Assembly (NCBI RefSeq): GCF_964656455.1
Contig: NC_135720.1
Span: forward strand, 111,426,696-111,490,695
Length of the DNA stretch: 64,000 nt
Source: Halichoerus grypus
Lineage: Eukaryota > Chordata > Mammalia > Carnivora > Phocidae
Direction: 5' to 3'
The notes beneath the pieces were generated by a model. It saw only the letters and a list, made by a program, of their open reading frames with translations. It searched no databases and was not told the origin of the DNA. Positions 10,742-19,723 of this stretch are shown here, piece after piece; the first letter of the stretch is position 1, and each line of letters begins with the position of its first letter. A program made the position numbers and the translations under genes.

Positions 10742-11199
10742 TATTAAGGAATGCCATATGATGAGTTAAAAATCAGAGGTTCTATTACCAAAGAAGAAAA
10801 GGATAATGGATTGGCCTAGGAAACAATTAATCTCTGCCCAAAGCCTTATTTGGGAACAGAATATTTCATATATAATGGTAGAAAATTGGGAATTACACAA
10901 ATTAATAATATACTTCCATATTATGGCCATATCAAAATGATTATATTTATCTATAGTTCTTGAAATGGAAACTTTTCAATAGTACATTGTTAACTGGGGG
11001 GGGGGGGTAAGTTACCAGAAATTGAGCTCTGTTCTGTAGAAGTATATATAGATAATATGTGTGTGTATATATAGGGGCGCCTGGGTGGCTCAACTATATA
11101 TAGCTGAGCATCCAACTGTTGGTTTCAGCTCAGGTCGTGAGATCCAGCCCTGCATTGGGCTCTGCGCTCAGCTGGAGTCTGCTTAAGACTCTCTCTCCC

Positions 11200-11387
11200 G
11201 GGACGCCTGGGTGGCTCAGTCGTTAAGGGTCTGCCTTCGCTCAGGTCATGATCCCAGGGTCCTGGGATCGAGTCCCACATCGGGCTCCTTGCTCAGTGAG
11301 GAGCCTGCTTCTCCCTCTCCCTCTGCTGCTCCCCCTGCTTGTGCTCTCTCTCTCTCTGACAAATAAATCAATAAAAATCTTTAAAAA
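11200..11387 (+). mobile_element. Nested CAN-SINE A
   Basis: Inserted in the outer SINE at AAGACTCTCTCTCCC (11,185-11,199). The same target follows at 11388-11402. Confidence 0.93.
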
Positions 11388-11404
11388 AAGACTCTGTCTC
11401 CCAA

Positions 11405-11603
11405 GGGGCACCTGGGTGGCTCAGTCCGTTAAGCGCCTGCCTTCGGCATGGGTCATGATCCCAGGGGCCTGGGATCGAGCCCTGCATCGGGCTCCCTGCT
11501 CTGCGGGAAGCCTGCTTCTCCCTCTCCCACTCCCCCTGCTTGTGTTCCTGCTCTCTCTCTCTCTCTGTCAAATAAATAAATAAAATCTTTAAAAAAAAAA
11601 AAA
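11405..11603 (+). mobile_element. Nested CAN-SINE B
   Basis: Second insertion at the same target; AAGACTCTCTCCC follows at 11604-11616. Confidence 0.93.
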
Positions 11604-11684
11604 AAGACTCTCTCCCTCTGCCCCTCACCCACCCTCTCTCTCTAAAATAAAGAAATAAATCTAAAATATGTGTGTATATATACA

Positions 11685-12625
11685 AATATTTTACATATAT
11701 GCATGGATGGATGGATATATATGTATGATGTCTGGATGTGTTAAAAAGGATTTCATCACATAGCTTTAATCCACTTGATACCATTATTTTTACTAAAAAG
11801 CATGTGTCATCTTTATAAGCAGGGGAAAAAAACAACTATTTTCCCTTGGAAAATATGTGCGCATCTGTGTCTCTTGGGAACTTCATGAGTGGATCTGAGA
11901 GGCGAGCCGTGGCAGGATAGGGTTCAGAGGCTGGCATGTTCCGGCAGTCGCGTGAGTGATGTTCGGTTCCTGGCTCCTGGGAGCCCCTGGCACTGTATCT
12001 AGGAAGCTATCGATCCCCTGGCCCAGAGCTCAGACGGAGGTGTGTGCTGGATTCTTGGGAATCATCATGGAGAAGATGGTCGGTGAAGCTTGGGTACGAG
12101 GCACAATCCTGCCACGTCTGGAATCTTCTTGAATCTTCTTCCCTTTGCCTTCTCCATCTAGCTCTGTGCCCCCAGAGGCTGACCTGTGAGGACTGCACCA
12201 CATTAGACTCCCCTGCCTTCTGGTGGCTCCATTGAGCTCAGCCCTTGAGCTCAGCCAACAGGAGGCCCTGGTAGGAGATGGGAGGGTGGAAAGAGAGAGC
12301 GGCCACGGTATTTACTTCGCTGGCCCCTTCCGGGTGGGCTTACCACAGGCGGACTACTTTTCTCGAATGAAGGTCACAGCTCCTGTCAGGCAGGCTTTCT
12401 CCACGCTGGTGGGGCTCCCTTCTCTACACTTGGGGCCTGAGGGGGGTAATTCTCCCCCTGTCACTAGCCCCGGGCTACTGCAGTGCGCCTTTCCCAACAC
12501 CCGCCCCACACCTCTGTGAATTGCTCTTTTTCACCCTCTCCTCACATTAGGCAAGCGCGCACGCCATCTGCTTCCTGCCAGAGTCCTGACCTGAGGGGGC
12601 TGGGGGGGGGGGGGGTGAGGAAGGG
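11685..12625. other. Intergenic, no gene seen
   Basis: ATGG/AT repeats at 11,693-11,730 and a G-run at 12,601-12,615. ORFs of up to 98 codons here have no recognisable product. Confidence 0.4.
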
Positions 12626-12639
12626 AAAGAACATCCCAG

Positions 12640-12858
12640 GTTTTTAAAAAAAATTTTTTTAATATATATTTTTTAAGACTTTATTTATTTGACAGAGAGA
12701 GACAGCGAGAGAGGGAACACAAGCAGGGGGAGTGGGAGAGGGAGAAGCAGGCTTCCTGCAGGAGCAGGGAGCCCGATGCGGGGCTCGATCCCAGGACCCT
12801 GGGACCATGACCTGAGCCCAAGGCAGACGCTTAACAGACTGAGTCACCCAGATGCCCC
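12640..12858 (-). mobile_element. CAN-SINE
   Basis: Target duplication AAGAACATCCCAG / AAGAACACCCCAG at 12627-12639 and 12859-12871. Confidence 0.93.
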
Positions 12859-13257
12859 AAGAACACCCCAGTTTAAAGGCAAGGAGAGTGAGCGGAAACT
12901 GGGCGGAAGGGGCCAAGAGGTCGGAGGCAAACCAGGGGTTATGAAACCAGAGGAGGAGTCTCAAGGAGGAGGGTGGGGCCAGCAGCTTTATGGAGATTGC
13001 AAGGATGGATCTCAAAGGTGTATTGAGATGAGCCATGTGGAGGAGGAGCTGGGAAGAATGGAGAGAATTGGGTGGGTGGCTCTGTAGGGGGTCTGAGTTG
13101 GAGATCAGCCAGGAGATAAGAGATGGAGAGAGGTGAGAGAAAGGAGCCGGGCAGAAGAGAGATTCAGGGCAGTAGATCCAGGAGGCAGCCAGGCCACAGG
13201 GTGGAGAAACAGGACTCTCGTCCAGGTGGGGTAAGCAGGTAGCAGCTCCGAGAACGA

Positions 13258-13520
13258 GTGTGTGTGTACAGCGGCACGCACATAGCCATACACATACACA
13301 CCACACACACACCGTACTATACGTACGTGCTAACACACCCACACAAACACATGTACACCACCACGCTTTAGCACACACACCAGAGATACGCATTTGCACA
13401 CATACGCCGCCACGCCGTGTCCTCACCCCTGCACCACGCCAGACACACACACCACGTACACACTGTCCACCCCCGCACACACCACACACACATCATACAC
13501 ACATCACACCACACGCACAA
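13258..13520 (+). repeat. Degenerate CA-rich microsatellite/minisatellite
   Basis: About 260 bp of imperfect CA repeats mixed with CAC, CGCA and TACA. It opens long low-complexity ORFs on both strands (His/Thr-rich or Val/Cys-rich) that are not genes. Confidence 0.85.
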
Positions 13521-13841
13521 CAGCCACAGCTAGATCCAGAGATCTCACGGGGATCCCACGCAACATCAGATCTTGGCTTCGCTGTGACACTGGTCTATTT
13601 GCTGGCATCATGTTGAACCCTGAAGGGGGCCAGTGAGGGAAGCCCAGTTCTAGCTACTTATGCATAAGAAAGGAGTTCTCAACATGGTGCCAGGTACAAT
13701 AGTAGATGCTCCATGGATAAATCTGGAATGGCTACACGGTCACTGGCTTTCACCTTGGGGTATACGGCAAGGGCTACACCTAGCTGTGTGTGCTGCCTAA
13801 GTGATTTAACCCAGGGCTCCCCTAAAGAGTGGCCTCCACTG

Positions 13842-14009
13842 GGGGCACCTGGGTGACTCAGTCAGATAAGCACCTGACTCTTGATATCAGCTCAGGTCTT
13901 GATCTCAGGGTCGTGAGTTCAAGCCCTGTGTTGGGCTCCACGCTGGGCATGGAGCCTGCTTAAAAAACAAAACAAACACAAACACACAAAAAACATACAA
14001 ACAACAAAA
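13842..14009 (+). mobile_element. CAN-SINE lacking the CT-rich part
   Basis: Head and tRNA-like part, then directly an ACAAAC/ACACA A-rich tail. 18-bp target duplication with one mismatch (13824-13841 and 14010-14027). Confidence 0.9.
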
Positions 14010-14034
14010 AAAGAGTGGCCGCCACTGACCACAA

Positions 14035-14330
14035 TCCAAAGGCCTGTCCATAAAATGGAATATTCTAGAGTGAAAACAAACCACGTGCTACACCGCACAT
14101 GAGTCTTTGTAACATTATGTTGAGTGAAAAGAGCAAGTTCCAGATCACTTTATGATACTCTTTGAATAAAGTTCAAGAACAACTAAAACTCCACATTACA
14201 TAATTTAGGAACATGTGCCCATAACATAGAAAAATTTTAAGGAGAGGTAAGAGAATGCTAAACACAAAATTTAGGATGGTGAAATGCATTGGGGAAAGGT
14301 GAGGACTGGACGAAGACAGGATCATCTAGA
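14035..14330 (+). repeat. Old L1-type LINE fragment
   Basis: 'aatattctagagtgaaaa' to 'ttatgttgagtgaaaagagc' is typical of old L1M elements. Not coding. Confidence 0.5.
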
Positions 14331-14995
14331 TAGATGGATGTCTGCTTCTCGAGTTGGGTGGGGGGCTCACCCAGTAGAATGAAATCTAATAATAACAGGA
14401 GGCCATGCTTGGACCTTGAGAATATATCACGAACCAAGGATTACGATTAATCCAATTCTGTACTTTGGACATCCTGTTAATGATAAATAAAAATAAAGAC
14501 TGTCCCCTCAGCTTGACCCCAGTTCTGCATATTTTTTGCACTTCCTCCCACAGAGATGCTGAGGGGTCACTGCAACCTTGCTCTTGGCAATCGGGGTTAC
14601 TAGCGCAAGGCTGGGCAGGAAGTGAACTAGGGGATGAGGCCATATCTGCTTTAACACTGTTGTCGATAGGTCCTTTGTGGTGAGGGTTTCCAAGAACCAG
14701 CCGAGCAGTTGAAGGAGCTGAGCAACATTTACAAGAAATGTGCCCCCGCCCCACCCCGAACCCGCCCTCCTCCCCCCTCCTCTTTCTCCTCCCTTTACCG
14801 CCTCCAAACTCTTCCTCCCCACCCAGGCTCAAGTGAATGGTAGCTCACTAGAGCCAACAATGAGTTTTCCACCGAACAGAACTGCTTACCCGACTCTGAA
14901 ATCTGGGGAAGAACTGCCTTGACCTCCAGATCCTCGGCCCCTAAGGAACCTTGAGATGACTAAGCTACACAAACATTTTCTTTTTTAAGTGGCAG
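14331..14995. other. Intergenic, no gene; polypyrimidine tract
   Basis: C/T-rich stretch at 14,740-14,825 gives G-rich minus-strand ORFs with no recognisable product. Confidence 0.4.
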
Positions 14996-14999
14996 TCTA

Positions 15000-15210
15000 A
15001 CAGAGTGGTGATGAACGTGGACTGCCTGGGTCCAAATTCTGACCTGGCCACTTCTTTGTGACCTTTGACATGGTACTTAACTGTTCTGCACTTCAGTTTT
15101 CCCCATCTGTAAAATGGGGATAAGTAGTATCTACGTCATGGAGAGTTGTAAGATTAGCATGCAGAACAGAGCTGGGCACACAGTAGGTACTCAATGAACG
15201 GTAGCTTATT
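15000..15210 (+). repeat. MIR element
   Basis: Good MIR core: 'gcacttcagttttccccatc' and 'tgtaaaatggggataa', ending 'cacagtaggtactcaatgaa'. Confidence 0.75.
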
Positions 15211-15244
15211 ATCCCTAAGTGTTATGAAAGATGTAGGTCCACTG

Positions 15245-15699
15245 CAGGGGTTAGCAAACTTTTTCTGCATGCGCTAGATAGTAAATATTTTTGGCTTCAC
15301 CAGACATAAGGCCTTTGTCACGACTACTCAGCTCTGCCATTGTAGCACGAAAGCTGCCTTAGACAACACGTAAATGGATGAGCTTTATTTATGAATGCTG
15401 ACAATTACATTTCATGTCACCTTTACACGTGACAAAATACTACTCTTCGTTCCGTCGTTTTTCAACCATTTAAAAATATAACCCCCCCCCCACAAAAAAT
15501 ATATATATAAACCCAGGGGCGCCTGGGTGGCTCAGTCGTTAAGCGACTGCCTTTGGCTCCGGTCATGATCCCGAGGTCCTGGGATCGAGCCCCGCATCGG
15601 GCTCCCTGCTCGGCGGGAAGCCTGCTTCTCCCTCTCCCGCTCCCCCTGCTTATGTTTCCTCTCTCGCTGTGTCTCTGTCAAATAAATAAATAAAATCTT

Positions 15700-15749
<50 letters not shown>

Positions 15750-15835
15750 CAGTCTTAGCTTGTGGGCTGTACAAACCCAGGTACTGGGCCAGACTCGGTC
15801 AGTAGGCCATAGTTTGCTGATCCTTGGTTTAATGG
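15245..15835 (+). mobile_element. MER1-type hAT-Charlie DNA transposon split by a SINE
   Basis: Left part 15,248-15,480 (AGGGGTTAGCAAACTTTTTC and following) and right part 15,749-15,830 ending GTTTGCTGATCCTTGG, which is the inverted complement of the left end. Non-autonomous; no transposase. Confidence 0.7.
15516..15748 (+). mobile_element. CAN-SINE, young, with long AT tail
   Basis: Near-consensus copy inserted in the MER1-type element. The tail is a TA repeat of about 23 units (15,702-15,747), probably polymorphic. Confidence 0.93.
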
Positions 15836-16057
15836 GGAAAAAACCTGGCCTCTCTGGATTTCTTAGCTCAATCTGCATGTTCAGTGCCTCACTTTACAGA
15901 TGAACATCCTTCAGAGGCACATCCTTCAGAGCCAGGTGAAATGGTGCTTCCTCTTCGAAGCCTTCCCAGATCACCTCAGCCAAGGGCAGTAATAACTCCA
16001 TCTCTTGCCTCCTATATGATAAACACAAATTTGTTCGTTACTTTTTAAAAATTTATC

Positions 16058-16159
16058 GGGGTGCTTGCATGGCTCAGTTGGTAGAACATGAGACTCTTGA
16101 TCTCGGGGTTGTGAGTTCAAGCCCCACATTGGGCTTGAGCCAACTTAAAAAAAAAAAAA
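16058..16159 (+). mobile_element. Short tRNA-Lys-type SINE
   Basis: Keeps a full tRNA-Lys-like layout: CATGGCTCAGTTGGTAGA A-box, GAGACTCTTGATCTC anticodon arm with CTT, GTGAGTTCAAGCCCC B-box, then A-tail. Confidence 0.85.
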
Positions 16160-17342
16160 GGAATAATGCAAACACCTTAATCTTTATCATCTAGCCTCTG
16201 AAATAAAGTATTGCCCAAATAATCAAAGACCCCTGTGCAGATACCCATCCCCAAATCATGGCCTCCCTTCCTCCTCCCCAGAGGTAATGACCCACTACCC
16301 TGACTCTGGAAGTTTATTGCCCATTCCATCTCGGTACTTTGACCACAGCTATATGCAACCCTAATCAGGAGATGATAGCGTTTGTTGGCAAGTAATACAC
16401 CCATTACTTAATTCCATCTTCCTAAAAATCCAATCAAGGAATATCTCTAGAGATTAGTCTCAGGGGGTCTAGGAACTTGTCCAAGGGATCCAGGCAATGG
16501 TGGTAGAATCAAAGCTTAAGAGTGAATCCCAAGCCAATGCTCATAACCATCGCTCCCCCCTCCACACCCCCAGTATTCCTGTGGCCATAGGCGTCTTAGT
16601 CATCGACTCCCTTTCCACACTAGATTGTCAGCTGCAGTGACAAGAGACTAAATGTGCTTTCACCCTTCCCATACAACCCCTCATATCCTGCACTCATTAG
16701 GAGCACAATATGTATTTCTTCGAAGAGACACTGTCTTCCATCACCCCTAGCAGTCTCAAGAGGATGGGGAAACTGCCAGAAATTCACTTCAAGGGAGAGA
16801 TGGGTGGGGCTTTGCAAGATTTCGTTAGAAGTTTGGAGCAACTTTTAAGTGTTCAAGTGTCAACTTTACTGGAAAGGATGAGGCATACAACACTCATGCT
16901 CCACGAGATTGGGAGTTGGTGTGTGTGCTTGGGTGGGGTTGGGGAGAAAAGAGGAACTCGGGAAATCAGCCCCCAAAACCGAGAAATCCTTCTTTCTCTC
17001 CTGCCTGGGGCTTGGGACCAAGTCCAAGCTTAAGGGTAGACAACGAGTGAGAAGTATTGTGACCTGGCCCCCTCCAGCAAGCTGACAAGACAGCCTCTGA
17101 CCAGTGTCCTGAGGGTGTGTGCGTGCACCGAGGGGAGGGCGCACGCGGATGACCCACGAGGCGAGGAAGAATGTTAGAACTGCTGCTGAGGCTTATTTAG
17201 GGGGAAAAAAAAAATTTACTAATACTTAATATGCAAATTAACAGCAGCAGACGCTCCAGCATGCTGCCTAGCAGGATGTATTTAGGCCATGTGCACTAAG
17301 TGGATTCGGGTTCTGCCACCCAGTTTAAACTAAACTCTCACA
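16160..17342. other. Intergenic downstream flank of PIM1, no gene
   Basis: Mostly unique DNA. An octamer ATGCAAAT lies at 17,230-17,237 within a short inverted repeat (see findings). No coding signal. Confidence 0.45.
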
Positions 17343-17442
17343 GGGGCGCCTGGCTGGCTGAATCGGTAGAGCATGAGACTCTTGGTCTCGTGAGTTGGGA
17401 AGCCCCCACATTAGGGGTAGGGTCAACTTCAAAAAAATTAAA
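17343..17442 (+). mobile_element. Short tRNA-Lys-type SINE
   Basis: GGGGCGCCTGGCTGGCTGAA head and GAGACTCTTGGTCTC anticodon arm, with a small deletion in the T-arm. Flanked by AAACTC(T)CACA. Last SINE before the SINE-free PIM1 domain. Confidence 0.82.
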
Positions 17443-17814
17443 CTCACAAAAAGGACAAGGGCCTTCAAGATTCCTGCAGAGAAATCAGACTAAAAATACT
17501 GATCCCAGCACAAGCAGTAGGAAGACGGCAGAGCTAACATTTCATCTACTCCCATTCTGAGCTCTGTAAAGCAAATGGAGGGGGAAAACCCAGGTCTGCT
17601 TAGGTCAAAAACATTTCCACCCATCTATTAATGACCCAACCCCACACTAAAGGTGAAGGGAACTTGAATCGGGAACCGAGAGTAATACAGGTTATCTGGT
17701 TTCTCAGTAAGCTTTTAACACGTGTCATGTCACGTGTACGTGCCCAAAACGTCTTGCTGGTAGGAGAGACGGCAGCAGGAAGCTTCGTCAGTTTAGCAAG
17801 AGCTGTTGGCTATT

Positions 17815-17935
17815 TCTAGGTCAGCCCTGTCCAATAGAACTTTCCGCAGTGATGGCAATGTTCTCTAGTTCCACTGCCCCTAGTCCTAAGTGGCTCTCCC
17901 ATGAAAGGTGCCCAGCGCAACCGGGGAACGGCCAC
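17815..17935. repeat. Probable old hAT-type DNA transposon fragment
   Basis: 'ctgtccaatagaactttc' and the following text are a common mammalian MER-type repeat; exact family not certain. Confidence 0.45.
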
Positions 17936-18196
17936 ACTTCCTGTTAGCGCAGCTCTAGAATTTGCATGGGGGCAACAGAGGTTGGAACCCCGGGGCCCAA
18001 TTCTGTCCATCCAAGATTGCCCCCCACCCCTACCCTTTGGCCACATCTTTACTTCAGAAAGGTGGCTATCCCAGGAGACCTGTTGAAGGAAACCAGATTT
18101 GGGCTTCAAGTTCTGTAGGCGCTTCCCAAGCGTTCAGGAAACGAGCACACCTCTGCACGGATAACACTTAAGAGCCACAAGTTAAGACAAAAGGTT

Positions 18197-18202
18197 TTTA
18201 TT
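18197..18202 (-). terminator. Distal polyadenylation signal AATAAA of PIM1
   Basis: Minus-strand AATAAA followed within 10-20 bases by a T-rich stretch; cleavage is expected near 18,180. I consider this the main PIM1 mRNA end. Confidence 0.75.
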
Positions 18203-18242
18203 CAAAAAACGCCAAGTATAAAAAAAAAAAAATAAGATCTCT

Positions 18243-18248
18243 TTTATT
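18243..18248 (-). terminator. Proximal polyadenylation signal AATAAA of PIM1
   Basis: A second AATAAA 46 bases upstream of the distal one, with a 12-base U-run in the RNA at 18,231-18,220 as a plausible downstream element. Either or both may be used. Confidence 0.55.
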
Positions 18249-18600
18249 CCCCTGTACAGTATTTCACTCAGATAAAACCAGCAGGCTACATACTGCTCAA
18301 AACACAGCCCCAGAGAGGATCCGGAAGGCACACCATCCAGAATTGCTTTTCATATATCTATGCTATATACACCAGTCAGCGATGCCCACCCCCGCGCCCC
18401 ACGGAACCCGTCCCCGCTCGGGGGAAGTCGGTGAGGGGCCCCCCCGCGGCTGTCAGGGAGCTGTAGCAGCTGTCCTGCCTGAGTCCCGTCACCCGTCACC
18501 CTAACAGAGCGAGCCCTCCCCGAAAGGTCCCCAAGTCAGAGGAGGAAAGGAGGAAAGAAAACTGGCAGCAGCCGTGGAAGCTTGGAGCAGGAAGGGAACC

Positions 18601-18621
18601 AAATAAATAAATAAATAAATA
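18601..18621 (-). promoter_or_regulatory. AU-rich element (tandem AUUUA) in the PIM1 3' UTR
   Basis: On the minus strand this reads as five overlapping ATTTA units in a row. PIM1 mRNA is known to be short-lived through AU-rich 3' UTR elements bound by factors such as TTP, so this is the probable destabilising element. Confidence 0.75.
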
Positions 18622-19565
18622 CATAACGTTGACCTCCGGGTTAGAATGCGCATCTTTTCCAAAAAAAAAAAAAAAAAAAACCACCAAAAACAACAAAAAA
18701 ACAAAACAAAAACAGGTAAAATAACTTAAAGGCAAAATTAAAAAAGATTAGATCAACTACAATCCTTTTGTACACTACCATGCCAACTGTACACACATTT
18801 ACAGTTTTTCTGTTGTATTTGCATTGTTTGTGCATTTTGTGTGTGTGTGTGTGAGGTCTTGGCTTTGAAACAGTTAAGTAAAAACCAAAAAGGAAGACCA
18901 GTTCACTCGGAGTTTTACTAAAGGAGGCAGAAAAAAAGGGCAGGTGGCTCAGCGTTTGGCCCTGTAGCCTCTTCCATGGCACCTTTCATATAAAGGATGG
19001 GGGGGAGGGGGACAGGAGAGAAAAATAGGGAACCAAACCCAGGCAGATTTTTGGAGAAGCAGCAGGTAAAAGAGGCAAGTTCAAGTATTTCTCCCAGCAC
19101 AGCCGGAGTCCCCACAGAAGGCACTCAGAAGAGTCGGAAGAGGTGACAGGGACTTAAAAATGGTGCTAGTCCTATCCCACCCCAACCCGTTTTCCCCCTA
19201 CCCGACCCATCGCGGCATTCAGCAGAACTCGTGATGAAGGGAACAGTTCCATGGCAGGGTTCTGACCCCCCCACCCCCACCCCCGGGAGTTTGCAGAGCC
19301 CAGCAATGCTGGACGTCTGTGAGAAGGAGAGAGCATCTACGGGGGGGATTTGAGGCCTACGACACCTGGAGTGGAGTCTCTCCCCCGCAACTGTTGGGAG
19401 GCCACCTCCAGGGGCCTGGGGTCTGGAATGAGTTGTAAATGTTCCTGTTATCAAGCACTGTCCTGCTTGGACGAGAAGTGTCACTGGTACTCGGGAAGCT
19501 GGAAACAGAAGCTTCCCCTCCCTCGAGGGTCTGACGGGGGAGGGGAGAACCTGCCAGAAAAGCTG

Positions 19566-19723
19566 CTATTTGCTGGGTCCTGGTGATAGGCTGTGCAGAT
19601 GGATCTCAGCTGTTTCCTGGGGCAGGAGGACATCTTGCATCCATGGATGGTTCTGGATTTCTTCGAAGGATGGCCGATCTGATGGTCTTAGGGCCAAGCA
19701 CCATCTAATGAGATGCTGACACT
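19566..19723 (-). CDS. PIM1: PIM1 coding exon 6 (residues 262-313 and stop)
   Basis: Acceptor TGCAG precedes 19723. The exon encodes [20 protein letters not shown] through the C-terminal LSPGPSK and TAG at 19568-19566. It holds the RPSDRP C-lobe motif (274-279). Residue 280 is Ser, where I recall Thr in human, a conservative change. Confidence 0.97.

Larger units (their letters stand above)
11074..11667 (+). mobile_element. CAN-SINE interrupted by two later CAN-SINEs
   Basis: Outer element in two parts, about 11074-11199 and 11604-11667, flanked by ATGTGTGTATATATA-type target duplications (near 11058 and at 11668-11682). Its head carries an odd CTATATATAG block (11,094-11,103). Confidence 0.85.
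18180..19565 (-). other. PIM1: PIM1 3' untranslated region
   Basis: About 1.39 kb from the stop codon to the likely cleavage site, close to the length I recall for human PIM1. It contains a polyG/polyC stretch near 19,270, a GT microsatellite (18,838-18,854), a long A-run on the plus strand (18,661-18,680, U-run in the mRNA), an AU-rich element and two AATAAA signals. No SINE has inserted in it. Confidence 0.85.

Noticed and set aside
11368..11835. 155-codon minus-strand ORF
   Set aside because: Runs through two antisense SINEs; the same peptide words recur at every SINE in the window.
12659..13489. 276-codon minus-strand ORF with Val/Cys/Gly-rich start
   Set aside because: Made of a CA microsatellite read in antisense plus a SINE.
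16058..16133. Possible tRNA-Lys gene
   Set aside because: Acceptor stem does not pair, it has a SINE-type tail, and no pol III terminator at the right distance; it is a tRNA-derived SINE.
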